From the NCBI RefSeq assembly GCF_011250515.1, contig NZ_JAANOP010000002.1, forward strand, positions 395,226 through 459,225: a stretch of DNA of 64,000 bases, given 5' to 3'. The notes beneath the pieces were generated by a model. The model was not told the origin of the DNA. It worked only from the letters and a program-made list of their open reading frames with translations, and searched no databases. The DNA comes from Aquirufa ecclesiirivi. GTDB taxonomy: Bacteria > Bacteroidota > Bacteroidia > Cytophagales > Spirosomataceae. Shown piece by piece: positions 18,405 through 27,378 of the stretch (its first letter is position 1; every line of letters begins with the position of its first letter). The translations under genes and the position numbers were made by a program.

Positions 18405-20396
18405 TTAGTCAAACAACAGCCATTTTACCCCATAACCAAAAACCCTTGACATAGCAGGATGAAGGTAAGCGGTATAATAATTGTTGTTCAGGAGGCCATA
18501 ATTGGCATGTGACATTTTGAAAAATAGACGAACACGATTAATACGCAAGGAAACATAAGGGTCTATTTGGACAAAAGCCGGTATTTGATAATTATTCTGT
18601 AAATGGTACTGTTGTAGGGCAGGTTGGTAAGCATCCGCATAATAGGCCGATTGATGATGAATATCGATTCCAAATTGAACATACAATAACTTCTTGTATT
18701 GCACATCCAATGCCAAATTTGCATCAATCAATAAGTTGGGCATGCGGAGAACATCGGGCCCTGTTTGAGTATTAGCATACACTTTTGTAAACCAAGAAAA
18801 TTTCCGCCATTGTCCACCCAAATCCACCGAAGTTCTAAAAACCCCTATATCCGATTTTGTTTGGGTTGGCGTTGCCAAGGAATCAAAATATACCCAATCT
18901 GAAATTCGCTGAATCGTGATGCCAGGTTTGAAATAAATAAACCTAGACTTCAAATTAATTCCACCTGAAATTTCATCCATGGAAATATTTGAAAAATCAT
19001 TTTTCCACCGATACGAGGTATTATATACCCAGTTTTGAGCTACACTTAGACTATACGAAATCCGTTGGGCACTAACTTGGAAAATAGGAGATTGAAAACT
19101 GGCTTTTAAACGATAATCTGATCCTAACAAATATTCTCCTTCTGCAGTAAAATCGATATTCTGATTAAAGGATTGATTAATCCACAAACCAACATAATTC
19201 TCAAATCGATCTAACTTACTCTCATTCATTGGATTATAAACAGACCAATAACGTTGCTTTAAATAAGTTCGGTAAACAAATTGTTTATAAATTCCTTTTA
19301 AACCTGTTTGGTGACTGTAGGACGACCATTGGTTTTCATTGTATAATGAATCCTCCGTTGGGGCTTGAATGTACTGAATATAGGTTCTTGGATAAAATCC
19401 ATCCGTTAATGATTGTTGGAATGCCTTATCTCTAAACTTCACAGTACGATTTTCCACATCCAAGGATTGGAATAATTGTAAACCTTTCCAGCCTACATAT
19501 TCATGGTAAGCGTGAATCTTAATGAATTTGTCATTGGATTGAGATAATGAATTAGACAAAATAGCGGTATTATCAATGTATTTAAGCGCTTCATCAGCTG
19601 TCAAAGTCTTTGATAATTTCACTCCACCTTGGTCATTTGTACCTTGATCAAAATAATTAATATGCCCCAATAAGCGGTATTTCTTATTTTTTGATTGAAA
19701 ATTAGTATGCAACAATAAACCCCATTGACCCAATAAACTCTGTTCACCCGATTTAAATGCGGCATCCGTCAAAACTTTGTCGGCCACCATACGCTGTAGA
19801 GCAATGCCTATATTCCAAAGGGAATCAACGTTTCTAGCAAAATTAAAATTCAAGCGAGTTTGACCTCCCCCACCCAGGTTATATTCCACTTCGGAATAAG
19901 GTGATTTGGAATTATAATACCGTACCTGATCCGACTGAAATGCATATGGAGAATATACAGAATAGCCTAATTGGGTTCCTAAGCTACCCGGAGATTGGAA
20001 AAACACATTCCGAACAGCTGTACCATCATTCCCTAAATTAGCTGTCAAAAAACCGCTTTTCTCTTGAAATAAATACCGATGAAATAAACTTAGTGTGGTA
20101 TCTACTCGTCGTTTCGTATCTCTAGAATTAACCACATCTGATTCATGAACATAATACATGGTATTAGGTCCATACACTTGCTTTGTAGAATCATCTAAAG
20201 CAGCTCGACCGCTTTTTTGAGGTCCTTTACTTTTACCTTGGTTATTTTGAGTCGCTGGATTAGGAAAGCCATTTCGATCATTTGGGTTCTGTGTACCGGG
20301 AAAACCTGAGGTCGTTCCAGGTGTCAAAACTTGAGCCCAAATCGAAAATGGAAGCAAAAAAGAAATAACAAAAAGTAAGGTTAACCGATATATCAT
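18405..20396 (-). CDS. Putative outer-membrane porin, Porin_10-like
   Basis: A 663-residue outer-membrane protein. A signal peptide ends at SIWAQ (residue 22). A low-complexity linker rich in Gly, Asn, Pro and Gln follows (about 23-65), then a long run of alternating polar and aromatic strands typical of a beta-barrel, ending FGYGVKWLLFD with a terminal aromatic residue as expected for BAM insertion. The architecture matches the putative porin family widespread in Bacteroidota; the solute is unknown. It lies 29 bp downstream of lpxK on the same strand, so both may share the lpxK promoter. The 168 bp between its stop and the next gene contain no recognisable gene. Confidence 0.75.
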   Translation of the reverse strand: MIYRLTLLFVISFLLPFSIWAQVLTPGTTSGFPGTQNPNDRNGFPNPATQNNQGKSKGPQKSGRAALDDSTKQVYGPNTMYYVHESDVVNSRDTKRRVDTTLSLFHRYLFQEKSGFLTANLGNDGTAVRNVFFQSPGSLGTQLGYSVYSPYAFQSDQVRYYNSKSPYSEVEYNLGGGGQTRLNFNFARNVDSLWNIGIALQRMVADKVLTDAAFKSGEQSLLGQWGLLLHTNFQSKNKKYRLLGHINYFDQGTNDQGGVKLSKTLTADEALKYIDNTAILSNSLSQSNDKFIKIHAYHEYVGWKGLQLFQSLDVENRTVKFRDKAFQQSLTDGFYPRTYIQYIQAPTEDSLYNENQWSSYSHQTGLKGIYKQFVYRTYLKQRYWSVYNPMNESKLDRFENYVGLWINQSFNQNIDFTAEGEYLLGSDYRLKASFQSPIFQVSAQRISYSLSVAQNWVYNTSYRWKNDFSNISMDEISGGINLKSRFIYFKPGITIQRISDWVYFDSLATPTQTKSDIGVFRTSVDLGGQWRKFSWFTKVYANTQTGPDVLRMPNLLIDANLALDVQYKKLLYVQFGIDIHHQSAYYADAYQPALQQYHLQNNYQIPAFVQIDPYVSLRINRVRLFFKMSHANYGLLNNNYYTAYLHPAMSRVFGYGVKWLLFD

Positions 20397-20425
20397 CGCC
20401 GCAAAGGTAGCTTAAAATAAGGAAA

Positions 20426-21433
20426 TTATCTTGACAAGCTTTGGTTCAATAAGCTCCAAAAATCAGCTTCCCTCTTCAAAAAATACATCTCCATAGGCAG
20501 ATAGGCTATTTTTTTTGCTAAGGCAGGATATTCATGATAGACAGCTTGAAAGCGAACAAAATCCTTATATGTCGTAATAAATGCCTCATCTTCCGCCATT
20601 TTGGCTGCCTTTGTATTTAAATCATTGAGTTCACCTGGTGTAAAACGATGGTGGTCTGGATAAGATTGTGTGCTTTTCAAATCTCCTAAATTTTTCACTT
20701 GTTCGAAAAACAACGAAGGATCAGCAATTCCTGCCAATGCATGCCATGAATGAATACTAAACACATTCATTCCTTGTGGTTTACCATATTGAATGGAAGC
20801 AAAAAAAACTGGTTTAGGAATTTCTGATTCAAAATAGACTATTTGTTGCTGGTCCAAATTGCTAGGACAACGAGTCACAATGACCGCATCAGCCCTTTCA
20901 ATACCTTCTCTCCATTCCCTTAAGCGCCCCATGGGCATCAAATGGTCTTTGAAATAAGGTTTATCAAAAGTGGTACAAATGATATTAAAATCCGCTTTCA
21001 AAGCTCGATGCTGAAATGCATCATCTAAAATGACGGTATCGATGTCAGGGAATTGTGCCTTCATCTGTTGAATACCTTCAACCCTTCTTTCACAAACTGC
21101 CACGTGTAAATGAGGAAATGTAGACTTGTAAGTTAGTGGTTCATCCCCAACTTCGCTAGCGATTGAACTAGGATCTACCCATCTAAAACCTTGGGTAATT
21201 CGGCCATAACCTCTACTTAAAATACCCAAGGATTTACTCCAACCGGCGTGCTGAATCAGATAAGCCACCATGGGACTTTTACCTGTTCCTCCCACTGCTA
21301 AGTTTCCAACAACGATGGTTTTGGGTTTTCCAAAATGATGAGATATAAACCATCCCCAATCATAAAATGCATTACGTAGAGAAATTACAATTCCATAAAG
21401 TAAGGCAGGAAACCAGGTGATTATTTTTTTCAT
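20426..21433 (-). CDS. lpxK: Tetraacyldisaccharide 4'-kinase LpxK
   Basis: LpxK phosphorylates the 4'-position of the lipid A disaccharide at the inner membrane. The 335-residue protein starts with a hydrophobic anchor helix and has the P-loop GNLAVGGTGKSP at residues 43-54, which is the family's distinctive nucleotide site, followed by LSRGYGR and the DDAFQHR block. Length is normal. A promoter with exact 19-base spacing lies at 21442-21472, only eight bases from the ATG, predicting a nearly leaderless mRNA. The divergent menC gene starts 67 bp away. Confidence 0.96.
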   Translation of the reverse strand: MKKIITWFPALLYGIVISLRNAFYDWGWFISHHFGKPKTIVVGNLAVGGTGKSPMVAYLIQHAGWSKSLGILSRGYGRITQGFRWVDPSSIASEVGDEPLTYKSTFPHLHVAVCERRVEGIQQMKAQFPDIDTVILDDAFQHRALKADFNIICTTFDKPYFKDHLMPMGRLREWREGIERADAVIVTRCPSNLDQQQIVYFESEIPKPVFFASIQYGKPQGMNVFSIHSWHALAGIADPSLFFEQVKNLGDLKSTQSYPDHHRFTPGELNDLNTKAAKMAEDEAFITTYKDFVRFQAVYHEYPALAKKIAYLPMEMYFLKREADFWSLLNQSLSR

Positions 21434-21441
21434 ATCAAGTT

Positions 21442-21472
21442 TAAAGCTAAAAAGAATCGCCGAGGCGGCAAA
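21442..21472 (-). promoter_or_regulatory. Promoter-like site for lpxK
   Basis: Read on the minus strand: TTTG (21472-21469), 19 bases, then TAGCTTTA (21449-21442). This matches the Bacteroidota consensus TTTG-N19-TAnnTTTG except for the last base. The -7 box ends eight bases before the lpxK ATG, so the mRNA leader would be only a few bases. Confidence 0.55.
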
Positions 21473-21500
21473 ACAGCCAAGAAAATAATAACTTGCGACT

Positions 21501-22595
21501 ATGTTTGATATCTCCGTTTCATACCAAAAACATTCCCTACAATTTCACTTTGAAGCAGGTACTTCACGTGGAATATTGACCGAGAAAAACTCATATTTCA
21601 TCCAGATCAAAAACAAGAAGAATCCAACACAAATAGGAATTGGTGAAGCTGGTCCCTTGAGAGGCCTGAGTCCAGAATTTGAAGATGAAGGGTTAGCTGG
21701 ATTTGAAAAATACATCAAGAGTGCGAAATGGGAGTTATTTCCTGAAAATCTGGAAGAGATCCCTTTATTTATTTCTCATCTACCCTTAGGCTATCCCTCC
21801 TATAAATTTGCCATTGAAATGGCGGTATATGACTATATCCAAGCTAAAAATGGGATATATTTCAATAATCCATTTAGTCTTGGAACAAGGTCTATTCCCA
21901 TCAATGGATTGATTTGGATGGGAAAACCAGATTTCATGGAAGATCAAATCGAACAAAAGTTAGCACAAGGGTACACTTGCCTCAAATTAAAAATTGGTGC
22001 CATTAATTTTGATCAAGAACTCGCCATTTTAAAAAATCTCAGAAGTCAATTTCCCCAAGAGAAATTAATTATTCGAGTGGATGCCAATGGAGCCTTTAGT
22101 ACTCAAGAAGCGGCACATAAATTAGAGCAATTGGCAAAATTGGATATTCACAGCATTGAACAACCCATTCGGGCGGGACTTTGGAATGCTATGGCTGAAT
22201 TATGCCAAGAGAATATTCTACCTATAGCTTTGGACGAGGAATTGATCGGTTTAGAAAGCGAAGAGCAACAAAATCAATTATTAGATAAAATCCCGGCTGA
22301 TTACCTCATCATTAAACCTAGTTTAGTGGGTGGCTTTTCTGCTAGCCACGATTGGATTCAAGCGGCAGAAAAACATGACATGGGTTGGTGGATAACATCA
22401 GCTTTGGAATCCAACATCGGTTTACAAGCCATAGCACAATTTACTTCAGAATATACACCACAAATTCCTCAAGGCTTAGGAACAGGTTCTTTATATACCA
22501 ATAATTTTGCTTCTGGGCTGTCCATTCAAAGAGGAAATTTACATTTTAACCCAAATTTTATCCGTGTCAATCCATTTCATGAAAATCATGTTTAG
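21501..22595 (+). CDS. menC: o-Succinylbenzoate synthase MenC (enolase superfamily)
   Basis: A 364-residue enolase-superfamily enzyme. The catalytic set is visible: KLKIGA with the base Lys, then the metal ligands in IRVDANGAF, HSIEQPI and ALDEELIG, and the second Lys in LIIKPSLVGG. The end block TSALESNIGLQAIAQFTS followed by GLGTGSLYTNN is characteristic of the Bacteroidota MenC branch, which dehydrates SHCHC in menaquinone synthesis. The main alternative is an L-Ala-D/L-Glu dipeptide epimerase, which shares the fold. Other men genes are not in the window. It is 67 bp from the divergent lpxK. Confidence 0.82.
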   Translation: MFDISVSYQKHSLQFHFEAGTSRGILTEKNSYFIQIKNKKNPTQIGIGEAGPLRGLSPEFEDEGLAGFEKYIKSAKWELFPENLEEIPLFISHLPLGYPSYKFAIEMAVYDYIQAKNGIYFNNPFSLGTRSIPINGLIWMGKPDFMEDQIEQKLAQGYTCLKLKIGAINFDQELAILKNLRSQFPQEKLIIRVDANGAFSTQEAAHKLEQLAKLDIHSIEQPIRAGLWNAMAELCQENILPIALDEELIGLESEEQQNQLLDKIPADYLIIKPSLVGGFSASHDWIQAAEKHDMGWWITSALESNIGLQAIAQFTSEYTPQIPQGLGTGSLYTNNFASGLSIQRGNLHFNPNFIRVNPFHENHV

Positions 22596-22643
22596 GAAAT
22601 ACATTTTAAGGCCTATCTTTACAAAAAATTAGAAAAAGACTTC

Positions 22644-23045
22644 ATGAATACCATTGACGCGGCAATGATTGCCATCTTAGAAAAACGCTTAGAACTCTCT
22701 AAATTGAACTATTCTGACGAAAGTTATGATGATGTAGAAGAAATTTTGCACGATTTAGAAGATGATTTTAATGAAAAATACGGTGATCAATTAGAAGAAA
22801 TTCTGGAGAAAGTACACCTTAAGCATTGCCCAGAGTCCGACGTTCTTTTACCAACAGCTTACTTAGCCAAGAAATTTGTAGAAACCGAAGATGGTGGAAT
22901 TGAAATAGGCAAAAAAGAAGGTGTGGAGGTGGAATGGATTGAAAATCCAGCCGTAGGTGCTAGATTGGTATTGTTGCCTTCTCCAACCCGAATTCTTTTG
23001 ATGACTCCTAAAGGTATCAGTGTGGTATGGGAAAAGGAAAGCTAG
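22644..23045 (+). CDS. Hypothetical acidic protein
   Basis: A 133-residue cytoplasmic protein that I cannot assign. The first half is strongly acidic and helical (for example DESYDDVEEILHDLEDDFNE); the second half is beta-rich, with GKKEGVEVEWIENPAVGARLVLLPSPTRILLMTP. There is no signal peptide or metal motif. It follows menC by 48 bp and is ended by a strong bidirectional terminator. It may be co-transcribed with menC, but nothing in the sequence links it to quinone synthesis. Confidence 0.7.
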   Translation: MNTIDAAMIAILEKRLELSKLNYSDESYDDVEEILHDLEDDFNEKYGDQLEEILEKVHLKHCPESDVLLPTAYLAKKFVETEDGGIEIGKKEGVEVEWIENPAVGARLVLLPSPTRILLMTPKGISVVWEKES

Positions 23046-23078
23046 AAAATTAGATTTATCTTAGACTATATCAATAAT

Positions 23079-23113
23079 AAAAAGCCACTAGAATTAATTT
23101 CTAGTGGCTTTTT
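23079..23113. terminator. Bidirectional rho-independent terminator between the 22644 gene and hemF
   Basis: A perfect 15-bp stem (23079-23093 with 23099-23113) encloses a five-base loop. The core is GCCACTAG/CTAGTGGC, with A-run and T-run flanks built into the stem, so it can end transcription from both convergent genes. Confidence 0.92.
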
Positions 23114-23138
23114 ATATAGATACAAAAGGAAGAAAATA

Positions 23139-24032
23139 CTACACCCAATCCACTCCCTTGACCAATAATTTCTGCGTTTCTAGTCCTAAAGGGTAATCTG
23201 AATAATCGTGCATATAATCCCAACTAGCCAATGGGGGTAAACTCATTAAAATAGATTCAGTTCTTCCATTCGTCTCTAATCCAAATTTAGTACCTCGGTC
23301 ATGGACTAAATTAAATTCCACATATCTTCCACGACGGAGTAATTGAAATGCCTTTTCTGTTTCTCCGAATGGGCGAATGGCATTTTCCTGCATCAAATGA
23401 CTATAAATTGGAACAAATGCCTCACCTATTGCCTTCACAAACTCAAAATTGGCTAATTTTTCTTCCAAATTTTTAGCCTTGATATAATCAAAAAATATCC
23501 CCCCTATTCCCCGAGTTTCTTCTCGATGTGAATTAAAAAAATAATCATCTGCCCAAGTTTTATATTTGGGGTAATACATCTTATCAAATCGATCACATAC
23601 TGCCTTAATTTGTTCGTGAAACCATTTTGCTTGCTCGGGTATGATGATGTGCGGAGTTAAATCTATTCCACCACCAAACCAATGATCCCCATTGCTTAAT
23701 TCAAAATACCGAACGTTCATGTGAATAATCGGAACCCAAGGATTAATAGGATGCATAACAATGGACACGCCAGAAGCAAAAAAATCGACTTCTTCTTTCA
23801 TGTCTAAACTCTTCACCATTTTGGGATGCAAAGGTCCAAATACCGCTGAAAAATTAACCCCCGCTTTTTCTAAGATATTTCCATTAATTATGACACGAGA
23901 TCTCCCTCCTCCACCTTCTTTACGTTTCCAATTGTCTTCTTTAAATCGACTTCCGCCATCCACTGCCTCAATACCTCGGCAGATTGAATCTTGCAAACCT
24001 TTGAAATAATCAGCTATGACTTCCTTGCGCAT
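23139..24032 (-). CDS. hemF: Oxygen-dependent coproporphyrinogen III oxidase HemF
   Basis: HemF decarboxylates two propionates of coproporphyrinogen III using O2 in haem synthesis. The 297-residue length is standard. Signature blocks include GGGGRSRVIINGNILEKAGVNFS near residue 40, HMNVRYFE, GGGIDLTPH, and the C-terminal RGRYVEFNLVHDRGTKFGLE. Presence of this form indicates an aerobic lifestyle. The gene starts two bases after the stop of the penicillin-binding protein gene on the same strand. Confidence 0.97.
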   Translation of the reverse strand: MRKEVIADYFKGLQDSICRGIEAVDGGSRFKEDNWKRKEGGGGRSRVIINGNILEKAGVNFSAVFGPLHPKMVKSLDMKEEVDFFASGVSIVMHPINPWVPIIHMNVRYFELSNGDHWFGGGIDLTPHIIIPEQAKWFHEQIKAVCDRFDKMYYPKYKTWADDYFFNSHREETRGIGGIFFDYIKAKNLEEKLANFEFVKAIGEAFVPIYSHLMQENAIRPFGETEKAFQLLRRGRYVEFNLVHDRGTKFGLETNGRTESILMSLPPLASWDYMHDYSDYPLGLETQKLLVKGVDWV

Positions 24033-24034
24033 AC

Positions 24035-26647
24035 TTATTGAGGAGATTGTTGATTGGTATCGGGGACTTCTGTTGGACTGCCTAACAATGAATTAAGTGA
24101 ATCCAATTCCGAATCACTTACTTGAAGTGAATCAGGCAGGGTACTGTAAGAACTCTGGCAATTAAAATCTTTTTTAACTACTCGTTTATCCAGCTTATCA
24201 AATGGTACAGGTTTATACGTAGCCAATAATGGGTCATTGACCACTTTAATCATGAAACGTTTATAAATCGGCAAGGCTGTTTTAGACCCCTCTCCAAGTG
24301 CCCCCGTTCGAAAGTGAATAGAACGGTCGTCACCACCAACCCAAACACCTGAAATCAAATTATGGGTCATACCTATAAACCAGCCATCTGAGTGATTGGA
24401 AGTAGTACCCGTTTTTGCTGCAAATGCCGGGGCATAGCGATTATTCGTTGGTAGTAAAACTTCTCCTTCATTCCAAAGCAAGGAACTTCCTGTTCCTCCT
24501 TCATATACTACCCCTTCTAACATGGAACGAACCAATTGAGCCGACTCCTTTTTAATCACGCGAAAAGAAACTGGATCAAATCGTTGTAAAACCTTACCAT
24601 TTTGATCTTTTATCTCTTGAACGATCATCGGTTCCACATGAATACCTTCATTGACAAAAGCCGAATAGGCTCCAATCATTTCATATAAAGACACATCAAA
24701 TGAACCTAAACCTATGGATGGAACAGCTTTTAAGGGGCTCTTAATTCCCATTTTCTGAGCATAATACATGACGGTATCAGCGCCCACTTCATTGGTCAAA
24801 CGCGCCGTAATGGAGTTGATGGATTTTGCTAAAGCTCTTCGAATCGGCATGGCTGAATAGGAAAATGTACCATCGGCATTCGATGGACGCCAAATTTTCT
24901 TTTCTCCTTTTTCTTCCACTTCTAACTCAAAAGGCTCATCAGTCATCATATAACATGGCGATAAATCCTTAGGACCATCAATGGCGGCCGTGTAAACAAA
25001 TGGTTTGAACGTTGAACCAGGTTGTCGTTTAGATTGCTTAACGTGATCATATTTGAAATACTTAAAGTCTAAACCTCCCACCCAAGCTTTAATATGTCCT
25101 GTATAAGGATCTAAGGTCATCATGCCCGACTGTAAGAATCGCTTATAATACTGAATGGAATCATAAGCACTCATGGTCATTTGTTCTTCTCCTAAAGTAG
25201 TCCTAGAATAAACCCACATTTTGCGTTTCACATTTTTCATATAATGCATGACCGAATCAGGATTCTTGGGATATTTATTCACCAAGGCCTTATAATATTC
25301 CGTACGTTTGGCGACTGTATCAATGAAACCTGGAATTTCTTTACCATGCTCATCTACCCAAGGATTTTGTCCCGTCCAGTGATTATCAAAGGTCTTTTGA
25401 ATGGAACGCATACCTGACTCAACGGCTTGTTCTGCATGTATCTGCATTCTTGAATCTATGGTGGTATAAATTTTTAAACCATCACGATACAAGTCTATTT
25501 CCATATCATTCGCTTTGGCCCACTCATTCAGATATTTGGCAATAGCTACTTTGAAATAATTACCTGTACCATCGTAAGGTGACTCTTCATTGGTATGCAA
25601 CTCAATCGGCATTTTTGCCAGGGAATCATAGCTGTTTTTCTTTAAATATCCAGCTTTCACCATTTGGGCCAAAACCACATTACGGCGCTTCCAAGCCTTA
25701 TTTTGCTCAATGGGTTTACCTTCATACCTCTTAGGATTGTAGGTAGTTGTAGCTTTCTGAAGGCCTACTAAAATGGCGGCTTCTTGAACATTCAATGAGT
25801 CTGGAGACGTGTTAAAATAAGTTTTGGAAGCCACTTTGATTCCGTAGGCATTGTTTCCATAATCTACCGTATTTAAGTACCAAAGGATAATTTCATCTTT
25901 GGTATAAAACCGTTCAAGCTTGATAGCAGTAACCCATTCTTTGGATTTATAGATCAATTTACTTAGTCCTGGCACATAACCGAATAAACCCGTTTTAGTA
26001 AAACTCTTTTTAGTCCGAGTTTTGAATAAATTTTTAGCTAATTGTTGAGAAATAGTACTTCCTCCTCCACGATCACCTCCTTTTACTAATCCAACTGCTA
26101 CCCCAGCCCAAGCTTGAAAATCAATACCTGTATGCTCATAAAAGCGGGAATCCTCCGTGGCTACTAATGCTTGTACCAAATAAGGGGAAAGCAATTTATA
26201 ATCACGTATGGGAGTTCTATTTTCAGCAAAATATTTACCTAGTAAAACTCCATCGGCAGAATAAATTTCAGAAGCTTGCGACAATTTAGGATTTTGTAAT
26301 TCATCGACACCTGGCATCTCACCAGTCAACCAAAAGATATTGGTTTCGATCACAAAAAGGTAAATGAGCACATACATGACCATTTTACCTGCCACCTTCC
26401 ACATAGTCACGACGGGCTTATAATAAGGTGAATTGCGATCTACATGCGCTTCATAATAAGCCTCAATCAAGCGCCATTTTGTCCGAAGAAAAAAACGGGT
26501 CATGGCCACTTGGCCGACTAACCAAGAATATTTTTTTTCACCCAGAACACGGGCTAATAAGGGCAATAAGAAAGCCGTTAAATGCTCCAATCCTTTCCAG
26601 AAAAGGCTTTTAAGCTGTTGAACGATTGCGCGAATTCGTTGTAGCAT
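24035..26647 (-). CDS. Bifunctional class A penicillin-binding protein (PBP1A type)
   Basis: An 870-residue peptidoglycan glycosyltransferase/transpeptidase. A transmembrane segment lies at about 90-112 after a long cytoplasmic start. The GT51 domain carries EDSRFYEHTGID with the catalytic Glu (about residue 163) and GGSTISQQLAKNLF (about 190). The transpeptidase has SxxK in PGSTFKPF (about 542), SxN in KSINSI, and KTGTTSNHSDGWFIG (about 740). The C-terminal tail is Ser/Asp/Pro-rich. Length is typical of PBP1A in this phylum. It follows the TrpF-like gene by 12 bp and precedes hemF by 2 bp. Confidence 0.95.
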   Translation of the reverse strand: MLQRIRAIVQQLKSLFWKGLEHLTAFLLPLLARVLGEKKYSWLVGQVAMTRFFLRTKWRLIEAYYEAHVDRNSPYYKPVVTMWKVAGKMVMYVLIYLFVIETNIFWLTGEMPGVDELQNPKLSQASEIYSADGVLLGKYFAENRTPIRDYKLLSPYLVQALVATEDSRFYEHTGIDFQAWAGVAVGLVKGGDRGGGSTISQQLAKNLFKTRTKKSFTKTGLFGYVPGLSKLIYKSKEWVTAIKLERFYTKDEIILWYLNTVDYGNNAYGIKVASKTYFNTSPDSLNVQEAAILVGLQKATTTYNPKRYEGKPIEQNKAWKRRNVVLAQMVKAGYLKKNSYDSLAKMPIELHTNEESPYDGTGNYFKVAIAKYLNEWAKANDMEIDLYRDGLKIYTTIDSRMQIHAEQAVESGMRSIQKTFDNHWTGQNPWVDEHGKEIPGFIDTVAKRTEYYKALVNKYPKNPDSVMHYMKNVKRKMWVYSRTTLGEEQMTMSAYDSIQYYKRFLQSGMMTLDPYTGHIKAWVGGLDFKYFKYDHVKQSKRQPGSTFKPFVYTAAIDGPKDLSPCYMMTDEPFELEVEEKGEKKIWRPSNADGTFSYSAMPIRRALAKSINSITARLTNEVGADTVMYYAQKMGIKSPLKAVPSIGLGSFDVSLYEMIGAYSAFVNEGIHVEPMIVQEIKDQNGKVLQRFDPVSFRVIKKESAQLVRSMLEGVVYEGGTGSSLLWNEGEVLLPTNNRYAPAFAAKTGTTSNHSDGWFIGMTHNLISGVWVGGDDRSIHFRTGALGEGSKTALPIYKRFMIKVVNDPLLATYKPVPFDKLDKRVVKKDFNCQSSYSTLPDSLQVSDSELDSLNSLLGSPTEVPDTNQQSPQ

Positions 26648-26659
26648 AAATGGATTGAA

Positions 26660-27253
26660 TTATTCCGTTTCTAATTTTTCTAAGATACTCATTAAATCCG
26701 TAAAATCCCTAAAACCTGGTCTATCCTCTTGGCCTGCCGTAAGCCCAATACCTTGGATTGAACTTTGCTCCACCCATTCTTCCAAATCTTCCTCAGGCAG
26801 CTCCAATCCTAATATAACAGGATATTGAGCAGCCCAAGTTTCTATTTGAGCTTCCATTCCTTGTAAAGAATCTGGAGAATCTGCTACTAATAAAAAGTAA
26901 TTTACATAGGGTGCTGCTGTAGCAAATAGAGCTGGTAAATTATCCGAATCTATGTTGACACGCATCATTTTAGGAATATCCATTTCCAATAATCGTGGCA
27001 ATTGAGCCCTAGAATCGACTTCGATCCAATCTGGAGCGTAATTTTGAACAATCTCGTTCATTTGATCAGCAGAAAGACCTGAAAGTTCTGCTACGATTTC
27101 CACCCCACTTAACCAATTCCTAATTTCTTTGTATTTATTTAAAGGCATTTCATGTAAGGCAAATCCTAACCAATCAACCCCCATGCCGGCACAATAGCGA
27201 GCGTCTGAAAGGTTATCAATGGATGAAACCTTAACGCGTGTTTTTAACATCAT
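26660..27253 (-). CDS. TrpF-like (phosphoribosylanthranilate isomerase fold) protein without the catalytic cysteine
   Basis: A 197-residue protein with the TrpF (beta/alpha)8 pattern: ARYCAGMGVDWLGFAL early, LPRLL in the middle and PGFRDFTDLMSILEKLE at the end, where TrpF has its phosphate-binding tail. TrpF normally begins KICG with the catalytic Cys; here the equivalent stretch is VKVSSI, so the Cys is Ser. An Asp in FLLVADS may match the catalytic acid. Overall it is probably not a working isomerase and there are no trp genes around it. I use the ATG at 27253; the longer TTG-started frame adds eight residues. It precedes the PBP gene by 12 bp on the same strand. Confidence 0.7.
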   Translation of the reverse strand: MMLKTRVKVSSIDNLSDARYCAGMGVDWLGFALHEMPLNKYKEIRNWLSGVEIVAELSGLSADQMNEIVQNYAPDWIEVDSRAQLPRLLEMDIPKMMRVNIDSDNLPALFATAAPYVNYFLLVADSPDSLQGMEAQIETWAAQYPVILGLELPEEDLEEWVEQSSIQGIGLTAGQEDRPGFRDFTDLMSILEKLETE

Positions 27254-27310
27254 ATTCTCTTCTAAAACAATTGGCAAAACTACGGTTTAGGACGTGAATT
27301 ACAAATAAAA

Positions 27311-27343
27311 TTGACTTATTGGAGAAATAAATCACTAAATTGC
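27311..27343 (+). promoter_or_regulatory. Promoter-like site for mnmA
   Basis: TTG (27311-27313), 22 bases, then TAAATTGC (27336-27343), one base from TAnnTTTG allowing for a TG/GC end. The TTG codon at 27340 that could extend mnmA falls inside this box, which favours the ATG at 27379 as the true start. Confidence 0.35.
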
Positions 27344-27378
27344 GGAAAATTTCTGCAGGCTTTGAACCTGAATTGAAT

